A DNA stretch of 64,000 nucleotides from Duganella sp. SG902 (lineage in GTDB: Bacteria > Pseudomonadota > Gammaproteobacteria > Burkholderiales > Burkholderiaceae_D). Shown in pieces: positions 1 through 9,494 of the stretch; the stretch's first letter is position 1, and the number at the start of each line of letters is the position of its first letter. Location of the stretch: positions 310,001 through 374,000 of the forward strand of contig NZ_JABMJK010000003.1 in NCBI RefSeq assembly GCF_013376005.1. The letters are read 5' to 3'. Below the pieces are notes generated by a model, which ran no database searches, was not told the origin of the DNA, and saw only the letters and a program-made list of their open reading frames with translations. The translations under genes were made by a program, and so were the position numbers.

Positions 1-1793
1 CGCTGGACGCCGCCGGCCAGGCGCTGGGCGCCGCGCTGCAAGCCTACCTGCCGGCCGCGGCCGAGACGGCGCCGCCCGCGGCCACGCCGCCGATGGCCGC
101 CGCGCCGGCCGCCGCCCACGACGGCAGCCCCCACTGGCACCTGTCGCTGCGCTTCGGCGCCGAGGTGCTGCGCTACGGCATGGACCCGCTGTCCTTCCTG
201 CACTACCTCGGCACGCTGGGCGAGATCGTCCACATCGTCGCCGTCAGCGGCGCGCTGCCGCCGCTGCCCGAGCTGGACCCCGAGCGCTGCCACCTCGGCT
301 ACGAGCTCGGCTTCCGCAGCGACGCCGACCCGGCCGCCATCGCCGGCGCCTTCGAGTTCGTCCGCGAGGACAGCCGCATCGAGCTGCTGCCGCCCGGCAG
401 CGGCGCGGCCGACTTCGTGCGCCTGATCGAGCTGCGCGCGGCCGAGGAGCACGCGTGCATCGACCAGCTGCTGATCGCCTGCGGCAGCGTCACCCCGGCC
501 GCGCTGGCGGCCGCGCTGGCGCCGCCCGCGCCAACCGCGGCAAACGCGGCAAACGCGGCAAACGCGGCGCCCGAGGCGCCCGCCGCCGTCCCGGCGGCCC
601 CGGCCGCGCGCGCGGCGCGCGCCGCCGAGGCCAGCCTGATCCGCGTGGACGCCGGCAAGCTCGACCAGCTGATCGACCTCATCGGCGAACTGATCATCGC
701 CAGCGCCGGCGCCAGCCTGGCCGCCCAGCAGGCCGGCGCGCCGGCGCTGCTCGAGTCCAGCACCCGGGTGGCGCGCCTGGTCGAGCAGGTGCGCGACTCC
801 GCCCTGACGCTGCGCATGGTGGCGGTGGGCGCCACCTTCAACCGCTTCCAGCGCGTGGTGCGCGACGTCTCGGCCGAGCTGGGCAAGGACATCCGGCTCG
901 AGATCAGCGGCGCCGACACCGAGCTCGACAAGACGGTGGTCGAGCGCATCGCCGACCCGCTGACCCACCTGGTGCGCAACGCCATGGACCACGGCATCGA
1001 GCCGGCCGCCGCGCGCCGCGCGGCCGGCAAGCCGGCGCACGGCACCGTGCGCCTGAACGCCTACCACGACGCCGGCAGCATCGTGATCGAGGTGGCCGAC
1101 GACGGCGGCGGCCTCGACAAGCAACGCATCCTGGCCAAGGCGGCCGAGCGCGGCCTGGTCGAGGCCGGCGCCGCGCTGGCCGAGCGCGACATCTACAACC
1201 TGATCTTCGAGCCCGGCTTCTCCACCGCGGCGGCGGTCAGCAACCTGTCCGGGCGCGGGGTCGGCATGGACGTGGTCAAGCGCAACATCGCGGCGCTGCG
1301 CGGCGGCATCGAGCTGTCCAGCGTGGCCGGCCGCGGCACCACCGTCAGCATCCGCCTGCCGCTGACCCTGGCCATCATCGACGGCTTCCTGATCGGCGTC
1401 GGCCGCGCCACCTACGTGGTGCCGCTGGAGCTGGTGGAGGAATGCGTCGAGCTCGACGCCGGGCAGGCCGGCGCCGCCCACGGCCACCACTACCTCAACC
1501 TGCGCGGCGCGGTGCTGCCGTTCGTGCGCCTGCGCGAGCTGTTCGGCGGCGCCGGCGGCGCCGCGCGGCGCGAGAACGTGGTGGTGATCCGCCACGGCGG
1601 GCGCCGCGTGGGCCTGGTGGTGGACCGCCTGATGGGCGAGTTCCAGACCGTCATCAAGCCGCTCGGCAAGGTGTTCCGCCAGCTGCGCGGCATCGGCGGC
1701 TTCACCATCCTCGGCAACGGCGAGGTGGCGCTGATCCTCAACGTGCCCGAGCTGATCGGCCAGCTGGCGCGCCAGCACGAGGCCGCCGCATGA
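1..1793 (+). CDS. cheA: Chemotaxis sensor histidine kinase CheA (5' end outside window)
   Basis: The kinase autophosphorylates in response to receptor state and passes phosphate to CheY/CheB. The reading frame is open from base 3, so the gene starts upstream; the first ATG at 93 is internal. The N-terminal Hpt domain with the phospho-histidine must lie largely outside the window. Visible in order are an acidic regulatory segment (about 120-470), an Ala-rich linker (500-630), the dimerisation/H-box region (about 640-880), the HATPase domain and a C-terminal CheW-like domain (about 1380-1780). In the HATPase domain I see the N box HLVRNAMDHG near 975-1005, G1 DDGGG near 1097 and G2 GRGVGMD near 1252. 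The linker DNA carries a short 9-bp tandem repeat. The gene leads an operon with the receptor, cheW, cheR and cheB. The family call is secure; only the N-terminus is unseen. Confidence 0.96.
   Translation, partial: LDAAGQALGAALQAYLPAAAETAPPAATPPMAAAPAAAHDGSPHWHLSLRFGAEVLRYGMDPLSFLHYLGTLGEIVHIVAVSGALPPLPELDPERCHLGYELGFRSDADPAAIAGAFEFVREDSRIELLPPGSGAADFVRLIELRAAEEHACIDQLLIACGSVTPAALAAALAPPAPTAANAANAANAAPEAPAAVPAAPAARAARAAEASLIRVDAGKLDQLIDLIGELIIASAGASLAAQQAGAPALLESSTRVARLVEQVRDSALTLRMVAVGATFNRFQRVVRDVSAELGKDIRLEISGADTELDKTVVERIADPLTHLVRNAMDHGIEPAAARRAAGKPAHGTVRLNAYHDAGSIVIEVADDGGGLDKQRILAKAAERGLVEAGAALAERDIYNLIFEPGFSTAAAVSNLSGRGVGMDVVKRNIAALRGGIELSSVAGRGTTVSIRLPLTLAIIDGFLIGVGRATYVVPLELVEECVELDAGQAGAAHGHHYLNLRGAVLPFVRLRELFGGAGGAARRENVVVIRHGGRRVGLVVDRLMGEFQTVIKPLGKVFRQLRGIGGFTILGNGEVALILNVPELIGQLARQHEAAA
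537..563. repeat. Three tandem 9-bp units in the cheA linker
   Basis: Three perfect copies of GCGGCAAAC encode an Ala-Ala-Asn run in the interdomain linker of CheA. The period is a multiple of three, so copy-number change would keep the frame and only alter linker length. Confidence 0.8.
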
Positions 1794-1850
1794 GCATACC
1801 CCCGCGCCGGCCGGTTTGACGGCAGGCAACGACATTCACAGGAGATCCCC

Positions 1851-3767
1851 ATGGCATTGTTTGGCACCCGGGTCCGCCAGGACCGCATCGACGACCTCGT
1901 CCACATCCTCGAGCAGCTCGCCAGCGGCGCCACCGGCCCGCTGATCGCCGACGCCGGCGACGACGCGCTGGCGCCGGCGATGGCGCAGCTGCGCCGCCTG
2001 CAGCAGGCGCTGCCGGCCGCGCGCGCCGACTACCTCGACCTGCAGCGCCTGCGCGCCGGCATGGACATCGTCTCGACCTGCGTCATGATGGCCGACGCCG
2101 ACCTCAACATCAACTACGTCAACCCGGCGGTGGTGGAGATGATGCGGGTGGCCGAGGCCGACATCCGCCAGATCTTCCCCTCGTTCGACGCCAACCGCCT
2201 GCTCGGCTCCAACATCGACCAGTTCCACAAGAACCCGGCGCACCAGCGCAAGATGCTCAGCGAGTTCACCCAGCTGTTCCGCACCCAGATCACCATCGGC
2301 GCCCGCACCTTCGGCCTCAAGGCCATGCCGATCTTCGAGCCCGGCGGCAAGCGCCTGGGCGCCGTGGTCGAGTGGGAGGACCGCACCGAGCTGATGCACT
2401 TCACCGGCGACCTCAGCGCCTGCGTGCAGGACGCCGTGGCCGGCCAGCTCGACACCCGCATCAACTTCGCGCGCCTGCCCGAGGGCCGCCTCAAGGACGC
2501 CAGCCGCGGCATCAACGCCATCCTCGACGCCGTGGCCCAGCCGCTCAACGTCACCGCCGCCTACATCGACCAGATCGCCAAGGGCGTGATCCCGGCGCCG
2601 ATCGAGACCGAGTACCACGGCCAGTACGGCGTGATCAAGGACAACCTCAACGCGCTGGTCAAGATGATGAGCGACCTGCTGGCGCAGACCGACGCCATCA
2701 TCGAGGGCGCCGCCAACGGCGAGCTGGACCGGCGCGCCGACACCGCCCTGTTCGTCGGCGGCTGGCGCCGCCTGGTGGCCGGCGTCAACCAGACGCTGGA
2801 CGGCATCGTGCTGCCGGTCAACGAGGCGGTGGCGGTGCTGGAGGAGATGGAGCGCGGCGACCTGACCCGCACCGTCGAGGGCGCCTACCAGGGCCAGCTC
2901 AAGGACTTCCAGGACACCGTCAACAACACCATCGCCAAGCTGGCCCAGGTCATCGGCGAGGTGCGCGTGGCGGCCGAGGCGCTGTCGGCGGCCTCGGAGC
3001 AGATCTCCGGCACCGCGCAGTCGCTGTCGCAGGGCGCCTCCGAGCAGGCCGCCTCGGTCGAGGAAACCTCGGCCTCGATCGAGCAGATGTCGGCCACCGT
3101 GCTGCAGAACACCGAGAACGCCAAGGTCACCGACGGCATGGCCAGCCAGGCCGCGCTGGAGGCCACCGAGGGCGGCGGCGCGGTGCGCGAGACGGTCGGC
3201 GCCATGCAGTCGATCGCGCAGAAGATCGGCATCATCGACGACATCGCCTACCAGACCAACCTGCTGGCGCTGAACGCGGCCATCGAGGCCGCGCGCGCCG
3301 GCGAGCACGGCAAGGGCTTCGCGGTGGTGGCGGCCGAGGTGCGCAAGCTGGCCGAGCGCAGCCAGGTGGCGGCGCAGGAGATCGGCGACCTGGCCACGCG
3401 CTCGGTGCGCCAGGCCGAGCGCGCCGGCCAGCTGCTGGACGGCATGGTCCCCACCATCACCAAGACCTCCGACCTGGTGCAGGAGATCGCCTCGGCCAGC
3501 AGCGAGCAGTCGTCCGGCATCGGCCAGATCAACGGCGCCATGGAGCAGCTCAACAAGGCCACCCAGCAGAACGCCGGCGCCGCCGAGGAGCTGGCCGCCA
3601 CCGCCGAGCAGATGGGCGCGCAGGCGCTGCAGCTGCAGCAGCTGATGCAGTTCTTCACCCTGAGCGAGCCGGCCGCCGCCGCGGCGGCGCCGGCGCCCGC
3701 GCGCCGCCCGGCCGCCGCGCCGCCGGCGCGCGCGCCGCGGCCGGCGGCCGGCTTCGTGCGCTACTAG
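1851..3767 (+). CDS. Soluble methyl-accepting chemotaxis protein (PAS-HAMP-signal domain)
   Basis: A chemoreceptor of 638 residues that should control CheA through CheW. I see no signal peptide or transmembrane segment, so it is predicted to be cytoplasmic. A PAS-like sensor covers about residues 70-185 ([15 protein letters not shown] region). It is followed by HAMP-like segments (about 190-395) and the MCP signalling domain (about 395-600). The conserved hairpin tip, [20 protein letters not shown], lies near residues 462-481. The C-terminus is a Pro/Ala/Arg-rich tail ending GFVRY, without a CheR-tethering NWETF-like pentapeptide. A clear AGGAG at 1840-1844 sets the ATG start. It sits between cheA and cheW, so it is probably the dedicated receptor of this cluster. 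The ligand is unknown; the PAS domain could bind a cofactor or small molecule. Confidence 0.93.
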   Translation: MALFGTRVRQDRIDDLVHILEQLASGATGPLIADAGDDALAPAMAQLRRLQQALPAARADYLDLQRLRAGMDIVSTCVMMADADLNINYVNPAVVEMMRVAEADIRQIFPSFDANRLLGSNIDQFHKNPAHQRKMLSEFTQLFRTQITIGARTFGLKAMPIFEPGGKRLGAVVEWEDRTELMHFTGDLSACVQDAVAGQLDTRINFARLPEGRLKDASRGINAILDAVAQPLNVTAAYIDQIAKGVIPAPIETEYHGQYGVIKDNLNALVKMMSDLLAQTDAIIEGAANGELDRRADTALFVGGWRRLVAGVNQTLDGIVLPVNEAVAVLEEMERGDLTRTVEGAYQGQLKDFQDTVNNTIAKLAQVIGEVRVAAEALSAASEQISGTAQSLSQGASEQAASVEETSASIEQMSATVLQNTENAKVTDGMASQAALEATEGGGAVRETVGAMQSIAQKIGIIDDIAYQTNLLALNAAIEAARAGEHGKGFAVVAAEVRKLAERSQVAAQEIGDLATRSVRQAERAGQLLDGMVPTITKTSDLVQEIASASSEQSSGIGQINGAMEQLNKATQQNAGAAEELAATAEQMGAQALQLQQLMQFFTLSEPAAAAAAPAPARRPAAAPPARAPRPAAGFVRY

Positions 3768-3775
3768 GAGGCGCC

Positions 3776-4291
3776 ATGCACGCCGTCCCCGCCGCCGAGG
3801 CGTCCGGCCAGCCCGCCGGCCAGCGGCAATACCTGACCTTCATGCTGGCCGGCGAGGTGTACGCCATCGGCATCCTGGGCATCAAGGAGATCATCGAGTA
3901 CGCCGAGCCGACCGCGGTGCCGTGCCTGCCCGCCTTCCTGCGCGGCGTGATCAACCTGCGCGGCGCCGTGGTGCCGGTGGTCGACCTGGCCGCGCGGCTG
4001 GGGCGCGCCGCCGCCGAGCCCAGCCGCCGCACCTGCGTGGTGATCGTCGAGGTGCGCGAAGACGACGCCACCCACGACGTCGGCGTCGTGGTGGACGCCG
4101 TCAACGCCGTGCTGGAAATCGCGCCGGCGCAGATCGAGCCGCCGCCCGCGTTCGGGGCCGCGATCCGCGCCGACTTCATCGCCGGCATGGGCAAGCTGGG
4201 CGAGCGCTTCGTGATCCTGCTCGACATCGACCGCGTGCTGTCGGTGGCCGAGCTGGAGCAGCTGGCCGGCGCCGCCGGCCGCGGCGGCTGA
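3776..4291 (+). CDS. cheW: Chemotaxis coupling protein CheW
   Basis: An adaptor of 171 residues that bridges receptor and CheA in the signalling array. It is a single CheW domain with the typical LRGVINLRGAVVPVVDL core near residues 58-74 and the ILLDIDRVL end strand. The ATG at 3776 is preceded by AGGAGG at 3766-3771, which overlaps the stop codon of the receptor gene. This indicates translational coupling and rules out the longer open frame upstream. cheR starts one base after its stop. Confidence 0.95.
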   Translation: MHAVPAAEASGQPAGQRQYLTFMLAGEVYAIGILGIKEIIEYAEPTAVPCLPAFLRGVINLRGAVVPVVDLAARLGRAAAEPSRRTCVVIVEVREDDATHDVGVVVDAVNAVLEIAPAQIEPPPAFGAAIRADFIAGMGKLGERFVILLDIDRVLSVAELEQLAGAAGRGG

Positions 4292-4292
4292 C

Positions 4293-5126
4293 ATGGGCGG
4301 GCGCCGCCACGCGGCGGCCACGCGCGGGCCGCAGCTGACGGAGCGCGAGTTCCACCTGTTCCGCGACATGCTGCTGGACGTGGCCGGCATCGAGCTGTCC
4401 GACGCCAAGCGCGCGCTGGTGGCCGGGCGGCTGGGCGGCCGCCTGCGCGAACACGGCTGGGACAGCTACGGCGCCTACTTCCACCACCTGCGCCACGACC
4501 ACGCCGAACGGCAGGCCGTGGTCGACCTGCTGACCACCAACGAGACCTATTTCTTCCGCGAGCCGCGCCATTTCGAGTTCCTGCGCGACACCATCGTGCC
4601 CGGGCCGCGCGCGCCCGGCCCGCTGCGCGCCTGGAGCGCGGCCTGCTCCAGCGGCCAGGAGCCGTACTCGATCGCCATGACGCTGGCGCAGGCGCTGGCG
4701 GGGCAGCCGTGGGAGGTGCTGGCGTCCGACCTCAGCACGCGCATGCTGGCGCGCGCCCGCGCCGGGATCTACCGCGCGGCCGACGTCGAGGGCATCCCGC
4801 GCGCGCTGCTGCACAAATACTGCCTGCGCGGGGTCGGCCAGCACGAGGGCCAGTCGCAGGTCGACCCGGCGCTGCGCGAGCGCGTCAGCTTCCGCCAGAT
4901 CAACCTGAACGCGCGCCTGCCGGCGCTGGGCGCGTTCGACGTCATCTTCCTGCGCAACGTGCTGATCTATTTCGGCCACGAGACCAAGTGCGCGGTGGTG
5001 CGGCGGCTGCAGGCCCAGCTGCGGCCGGGCGGCTGGCTGATCGTGGGCCACGCGGAAACCCTGAACCGCGTCAACTCCGGGCTGACGCTGGTGCAGCCCT
5101 CGATCTACCGCAAGCCCGATGCCTGA
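4293..5126 (+). CDS. cheR: Chemoreceptor glutamate methyltransferase CheR
   Basis: It methylates glutamates of the chemoreceptor using S-adenosylmethionine, the adaptation arm that opposes CheB. The 277 residues show the N-terminal helical CheR domain and the [10 protein letters not shown] segment that precedes the Rossmann fold. The SAM-binding motif [12 protein letters not shown] lies near residue 115, and the NVLIYF motif near 223. No TPR extension is present. The start lies one base after the cheW stop, and the 3' end overlaps cheB by 8 bases, so the two should be made together. Confidence 0.95.
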   Translation: MGGRRHAAATRGPQLTEREFHLFRDMLLDVAGIELSDAKRALVAGRLGGRLREHGWDSYGAYFHHLRHDHAERQAVVDLLTTNETYFFREPRHFEFLRDTIVPGPRAPGPLRAWSAACSSGQEPYSIAMTLAQALAGQPWEVLASDLSTRMLARARAGIYRAADVEGIPRALLHKYCLRGVGQHEGQSQVDPALRERVSFRQINLNARLPALGAFDVIFLRNVLIYFGHETKCAVVRRLQAQLRPGGWLIVGHAETLNRVNSGLTLVQPSIYRKPDA

Positions 5127-6198
5127 GGCCGGCGCCGCCGCCGTCAAGGTGCTGATCGTCGACGACTCGGCCACGGTGCGCCAGGTGCTGTCGGCGCTGC
5201 TGGACGCCGACCCGGCGCTGCGCGTGATCGCCACCGCCAGCGATCCGCTGTACGCCATGGAGCGCATGGCGCGCCAGTGGCCGGACGTGATCGTGCTGGA
5301 CGTGGAGATGCCGCGCATGGACGGCCTCGCCTTCCTGCGGCGGCTGATGCGGGAGCGGCCGACGCCGGTGGTGATCTGCTCCACGCTGACCGCGCGCGGC
5401 GCCGACAGCACCATGCAGGCGCTGGCGGCCGGCGCGGTCAGCGTGGTGGCCAAGCCCAAGCTGGGGCTCAGGCAATTCCTGGTCGACAGCGGCGACACCC
5501 TGGTGGCCGCCGTCAAGGCGGCCGCGCGCGCCAACCTGGCCGGCCTGACGCAGCGCCCGCCGCCGCGGCTGGGCGCGGACACGGTGCTGCCGGCCGCGCC
5601 GCCGGCGCCGGCGCGCGCCACCGGCAGCGTGGTGGCGATCGGCACCTCCACCGGCGGCACGCTGGCGCTCGAATACGTGCTGGGCGCCCTGCCGCGGCGC
5701 AGCCCGGGCATCGTGGTGGTGCAGCACATGCCGCCGCAGTTCACCGCCGCGTTCGCGCGCCGCCTCGACCAGCTGTGCGAGATCGAGGTGCGCGAGGCGC
5801 GCCATGGCGACCCTGTGCTGCCCGGCCTGGCCCTGATCGCGCCGGGCGGGCGCCACATGGTGCTGCGCCGCGGCGGCGCGCGCTACCAGGTGGAGATCGT
5901 CGACGCGCCGCCGGTCAACCGCCACCGGCCCTCGGTGGACGTGCTGTTCCGCTCGGTGGCGCAATGCGCCGGCCGCAACGCGCTGGGCGTGATCATGACC
6001 GGCATGGGCGACGACGGCGCGCGCGGCCTGCGCGAGCTGCGCGAGGCCGGCGCCCACACCATCGCCCAGGACGAGGCCAGCTGCGTGGTGTACGGCATGC
6101 CGAAGGCGGCGGTCAAGCTGGACGCCGCCTGCCGCGTGCTACCGCTGCGCGAGATCCCGGCCGCCGTGGTCGCCGTCGGCCCGCAACTCGCCGTATAG
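5119..6198 (+). CDS. cheB: Chemotaxis response regulator / protein-glutamate methylesterase CheB
   Basis: It removes methyl groups from (or deamidates) the chemoreceptor when phosphorylated by CheA. The receiver domain covers residues 9-125, with the acidic pair D15/D16, phosphoacceptor D61 ([10 protein letters not shown]) and K-containing end. A Pro/Ala linker leads to the methylesterase domain, whose triad is visible as S177 (GTSTGG), H203 (QHMP) and D299 (GMGDDGA). Length is normal (359 residues). It starts inside the last codons of cheR. The last 60 bases overlap the convergent ParA gene, so both 3' ends are read on opposite strands. No cheY or cheD is seen in the visible part of the cluster. 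Confidence 0.95.
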   Translation: MPEAGAAAVKVLIVDDSATVRQVLSALLDADPALRVIATASDPLYAMERMARQWPDVIVLDVEMPRMDGLAFLRRLMRERPTPVVICSTLTARGADSTMQALAAGAVSVVAKPKLGLRQFLVDSGDTLVAAVKAAARANLAGLTQRPPPRLGADTVLPAAPPAPARATGSVVAIGTSTGGTLALEYVLGALPRRSPGIVVVQHMPPQFTAAFARRLDQLCEIEVREARHGDPVLPGLALIAPGGRHMVLRRGGARYQVEIVDAPPVNRHRPSVDVLFRSVAQCAGRNALGVIMTGMGDDGARGLRELREAGAHTIAQDEASCVVYGMPKAAVKLDAACRVLPLREIPAAVVAVGPQLAV

Positions 6199-6942
6199 CG
6201 CCAGATATTCCTGGCTCAGCTTGTGGCCGCGGTCGAGATGCACCATCGGCAGGTTGCGCTCGTGCGATTCGCGGATGCGGATCGAGCTCGACAGCTTGCT
6301 GGCGAACACCGGCAGGCCCTCCTCCTTGAGCTGCTCGACCATCCGCTGCGGCAACAGCGCGCGCGGCTGGAACTGGTTGACCACGATGCCCTCGATTTTC
6401 AGATCGGCGTTGTGGTCGGCCTTGATCTCCTTGATGTTGTTCATCAGCGCGTACAGGGCCTGGCGCGAGAAATCATCGCAGTCGAACGGGATCAGGCAGC
6501 TGTCGGCCGCGATCAGGGCGGACTGGCTGAAAAAATTATAGGCGGGCGGCGTGTCGACAAAGATCTCGTCATATTCCTTGCCCAGCTCCCGCAGCAGGTC
6601 GCGCAGCTTGTAGATCTTGTTGCGCGACTCCAGCTTCGATTGCAGGTCGCCCAGCTCGGCATGGGCCACGATGATCGACAGGTTTTCGAACGGCGTCGGA
6701 TGGACGTAGTGGCCGGGCGGCTGGGCGAACATGCTGAAGCTCAGCACCTGCTCGAAGTAGGCGCCCAGCGTCGGCGCCACCGCGTGCGCCGTCGCGCCCA
6801 GCACGTAGCGGCTGGCGTTGCACTGCGGGTCGATGTCGATCAACAGGGTGCGCTTGCCCTGGCTGGCGGCGATGGCCGCCAGGTTCACCGCGATCGTCGA
6901 TTTCCCCACGCCGCCCTTCTGATTGAAGATCACCCGTTTCAT
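6139..6942 (-). CDS. ParA/MinD-family P-loop ATPase
   Basis: A cargo-positioning or segregation ATPase of 267 residues from the chosen start. The deviant Walker A motif KGGVGKST spans residues 9-16 with signature lysine K9. The switch I-like [10 protein letters not shown] and Walker B-like FVDTPPAYN are also present. The ATG at 6942 was preferred over an upstream in-frame codon at 6975 because the conserved N-terminus [11 protein letters not shown] begins there. No ParB gene or parS-like site is visible nearby. Its C-terminal tail is encoded antisense to the end of cheB. ParA homologues in some bacteria position chemoreceptor clusters, so a link to the facing che operon is possible. Stand-alone ParA genes are also common in betaproteobacteria. 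Confidence 0.88.
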   Translation of the reverse strand: MKRVIFNQKGGVGKSTIAVNLAAIAASQGKRTLLIDIDPQCNASRYVLGATAHAVAPTLGAYFEQVLSFSMFAQPPGHYVHPTPFENLSIIVAHAELGDLQSKLESRNKIYKLRDLLRELGKEYDEIFVDTPPAYNFFSQSALIAADSCLIPFDCDDFSRQALYALMNNIKEIKADHNADLKIEGIVVNQFQPRALLPQRMVEQLKEEGLPVFASKLSSSIRIRESHERNLPMVHLDRGHKLSQEYLALYGELRADGDHGGRDLAQR

Positions 6943-7005
6943 AGTCCGCCCATGTGATGATGAAAATACAACCATTCTAGAGCAAAAACGGCGTGCCCCG
7001 GATTT

Positions 7006-8085
7006 TCAGGCCAAGTGCCGCAGCGGGTGGGCGTGGTCCGGCCAGACCGGCTCGAACATGGCCTGCACCATCGCTTGCGTGACGGCCTCCAGGGTGGCCG
7101 GCTGCCACTTGGGCGCGTTGTCCTTGTCGATCACGAGGGCGCGCACGCCCTCGATCACTTCGCCGTTCTCGAAGTTGCGGCGCACCAGCGCGCGTTCCAT
7201 GCGCAGGCAGCCCGCCACATCGAGCGCGGCGCCGCGTTGGATGAGTTCGTGGGTGACGCACATCATCAGCGGCGAGCGGGTGGCCATGATGTCCAGCGTC
7301 TTCAGCGCGAACGCGCCGCCGTCCGCCTTCAAGGAGGCGACGATGGCCGGCACCGAGCCGGCGCTGAAGTGGCGGTCGATGGCGGCGCGGTCGGCCGCCA
7401 GCTGGCTGTCGCCGGCGTGATGCGCGGCGGCGTAGGCCGCCAATGCGCGCGGCAGGTCGGCACCCGGTGTGGCGCTCAACAGCGCGTCCAGCGCGGCGCG
7501 GTCGGCCAGCGGCGCGTAGTGGTCGGCCAGGCCGGCGTACAGCGCGTCGGCCGCGTTGATGGTGACGCCGGTGACGCCGAGGTAATAGCCCAGCGCCCCC
7601 GGCGCGCGCGACAGGAAGTAGCTGCCGCCCACGTCCGGGAACAGGCCGATGTTCACCTCCGGCATGGCCATCCTGGTCTTGTCGGTGACGATGCGCACGC
7701 GCGCCGCCGGGCCGGCCTGCGCCACGCCCATGCCGCCGCCCATCACCACGCCATCCATCAGCGCGATGTAGGGCTTGGGATAGAAATGAACTAAATGATT
7801 TAGCGCATATTCCTCGGTGAAGAAATCCTCCACCAGCGCGCTGCCGCCTTGCGGCGTGGCGCGGCCGGCGTCGTGGAAGAAGCGGATGTCGCCGCCGGCG
7901 CAAAACGCTTTCCCGCTGCTGCCGCGGATCACCACGGCGGCGACGTTCGCGTCATCGCGCCATGCCAGCAGCGCCCGGGTAATCGCCCGCACCATGTCCA
8001 GCGACAGGGAGTTGAGGGCCTGGGGCCGGTCCAGTACGATCAGGCCGGTGCCGTTGCTAACGCTGGTGTGGATGTTTTCGCTCAT
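7006..8085 (-). CDS. Enoyl-CoA hydratase/isomerase family, 3-hydroxyisobutyryl-CoA hydrolase-like
   Basis: A crotonase-fold protein of 359 residues. Its length and features match the 3-hydroxyisobutyryl-CoA hydrolase branch (valine catabolism) rather than short enoyl-CoA hydratases. Visible marks are the oxyanion-hole segment KAFCAGGDIRFF near residues 59-70, the second oxyanion segment MDGVVMGGGMG near 109-119, and MPEVNIGLFPDVGGSYFLSR with the catalytic-type Glu and Asp. The extended C-terminus is typical of the hydrolase. It lies 10 bases downstream of the alginate lyase gene and may be co-transcribed, although no metabolic link is obvious. Exact acyl-CoA substrate is not provable from sequence. 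Confidence 0.85.
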   Translation of the reverse strand: MSENIHTSVSNGTGLIVLDRPQALNSLSLDMVRAITRALLAWRDDANVAAVVIRGSSGKAFCAGGDIRFFHDAGRATPQGGSALVEDFFTEEYALNHLVHFYPKPYIALMDGVVMGGGMGVAQAGPAARVRIVTDKTRMAMPEVNIGLFPDVGGSYFLSRAPGALGYYLGVTGVTINAADALYAGLADHYAPLADRAALDALLSATPGADLPRALAAYAAAHHAGDSQLAADRAAIDRHFSAGSVPAIVASLKADGGAFALKTLDIMATRSPLMMCVTHELIQRGAALDVAGCLRMERALVRRNFENGEVIEGVRALVIDKDNAPKWQPATLEAVTQAMVQAMFEPVWPDHAHPLRHLA

Positions 8086-8095
8086 GCCGCCAATT

Positions 8096-9001
8096 CTACT
8101 TCAGATGCTCGAGCGGATTGGGCACGTCCAGCGCGCCGCCCAGCCGCGGCTGCCACAACGCCTTGCCGGCCACCGGCGGCCTGCCCTCGTGGCGGTTGTA
8201 GAACACCGTCACCTCGCGGCTGCCGACCGGTTCCTGCTCGAAGCCGGTGCGCCGCGCGATCCCCGATGGATCGGCCGACGCGGCCACCGTGAACGCCACC
8301 AGCGTATCGAGCCGCGCGTCGTGCACGTCGAGGATGGAGGCCATCAGCGCCAGCGGCGTGGCCGCGTACACCTGATAGTGCAGCGCCTTGCCGGCGCGTT
8401 CCATCTCGGCCGGCAGCGCGCCATCGGCCTCCATCTGCCCGAGGGCGTGATTGAGCACCTTGCGGCCCCAGTCCAGGTAGCGCGCCTCGCCGGTCACGCC
8501 GCCCACCGCCGTCACCGCCAGGCCTTCCCAGTAGTAATGGTTGTTGCGTCCGCCCTTCTTGGCGTCCGAGTGCGCGATGGTGGCGTCGGCCAGCGCCTTG
8601 AACCAGCCCTCGATCAGCGCGCGCTGGGCGGGCGTGGCCTGCCGCTGTATGCGCGCGTAATTGAGGGCCATGCCGCCCAGCGTCCATTTGCGCACGTAAT
8701 AGGCCTGCTCGCTCGACATCTTGCCCAGCATGGCGTTCTGGCCGGCCCAGCTCCCCAGCCACGCCAGCGCGCAGGCGGCGTCGCCCTGGCCGTTGGCGTC
8801 GCGCGCCACCTGCGACAGGAAATCCTCGATCGGCCTGGTGGCCGCGATGTTGCGCGCCCTCAGCACCGGGTCGACCACGGAGTGATGCTTGTCCGAGTAG
8901 TAGCTGTTGGCGTCGATGTCGAGGCGCGCCGGCGGCGCCGGTTCGCAGGCGGCCGCGCTGCCCGCCGCCAGCAATAAAATGCAAGTTAAACGTTTAACCA
9001 T
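8096..9001 (-). CDS. Alginate lyase family protein (PL5-like), secreted
   Basis: A probable periplasmic polysaccharide lyase of 301 residues that should cleave mannuronate-rich alginate or a related uronan by beta-elimination. A signal peptide covers about residues 1-19 (hydrophobic CILLLAAGSAAA). The motif NNHYYW, the catalytic-loop signature of AlgL-type alpha-barrel lyases, lies near residue 152. An Arg/Tyr-rich C-terminal part is present. A GAGG Shine-Dalgarno sequence sits just upstream of the ATG, partly within the terminator that ends the hpf operon. No alginate biosynthesis genes are in the window, so it may serve scavenging or biofilm turnover rather than alginate export. The first Cys after the signal could suggest a lipoprotein, but the lipobox is poor. 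Confidence 0.82.
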   Translation of the reverse strand: MVKRLTCILLLAAGSAAACEPAPPARLDIDANSYYSDKHHSVVDPVLRARNIAATRPIEDFLSQVARDANGQGDAACALAWLGSWAGQNAMLGKMSSEQAYYVRKWTLGGMALNYARIQRQATPAQRALIEGWFKALADATIAHSDAKKGGRNNHYYWEGLAVTAVGGVTGEARYLDWGRKVLNHALGQMEADGALPAEMERAGKALHYQVYAATPLALMASILDVHDARLDTLVAFTVAASADPSGIARRTGFEQEPVGSREVTVFYNRHEGRPPVAGKALWQPRLGGALDVPNPLEHLK

Positions 9002-9010
9002 ATGATCCTC

Positions 9011-9035
9011 AAAAAGGGCGCCCTCATGCGCCCTT
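9011..9035 (-). terminator. Rho-independent terminator after hpf
   Basis: An 8-bp GC-rich stem (AAGGGCGC at 9014-9021 with GCGCCCTT at 9028-9035) has a 6-base loop. On the minus strand it is followed by a short T run. It closes the kdsD-to-hpf operon and lies immediately before the alginate lyase start. Confidence 0.75.
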
Positions 9036-9058
9036 CGTTGAATGTGCCGGGGCCGTTC

Positions 9059-9418
9059 TTATAGGGCGGCGGCAGCGGGTTCGTAGCTGTCCGGGATATG
9101 CTTGATGGCATCGTGCCCGTGCGATTGAACTTTGGATTTGTACTTCATGACCTGCCGGTCAAGCTTGTCGATCAGGGTATCGATGGCGGCGTACAGGTCT
9201 TGCGACAGGCTTTCCACGTACACGGTTTTACCGGACAGACGCAGATTGATTTCAGCCTTCTGGCGTTTCTCTTTCTCTTTAAGGTTATCTACGGTCAGGA
9301 TGACAGCAATATCAATCACTTGATCAAAGTGGCGGGTGACCCGTTCCAGCTTGTTCTGCACGTACTCGCGAATCGCTGCGGTCACTTCGAGATGATGTCC
9401 ACTGATGGTGAGATTCAT
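9059..9418 (-). CDS. hpf: Ribosome hibernation-promoting factor HPF (YfiA/RaiA family)
   Basis: It binds the 30S subunit in stationary phase and promotes or stabilises inactive ribosomes. The 119 residues match short-form [16 protein letters not shown] start, a basic helix ([15 protein letters not shown]), and the second helix [17 protein letters not shown]. The ATG at 9418 is chosen because AGGAG lies at the right distance and the family N-terminus begins there; the upstream extension is not conserved in style. It is the last gene of the kds-lpt-rpoN operon, the usual neighbour of rpoN, and is followed by a terminator. Confidence 0.95.
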   Translation of the reverse strand: MNLTISGHHLEVTAAIREYVQNKLERVTRHFDQVIDIAVILTVDNLKEKEKRQKAEINLRLSGKTVYVESLSQDLYAAIDTLIDKLDRQVMKYKSKVQSHGHDAIKHIPDSYEPAAAAL

Positions 9419-9494
9419 ACACACTCCTAAAGATAAGTCGCTTCTGACGGTTAGTGCGGTGCCCATTGCTGCCGGGCGCGCAGGAACCAAGTAA

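Noticed and set aside
6139..6975. Plasmid-type parAB partition locus
   Set aside because: Only the ATPase is present; no ParB, centromere-like iterons or replication gene is seen around it.
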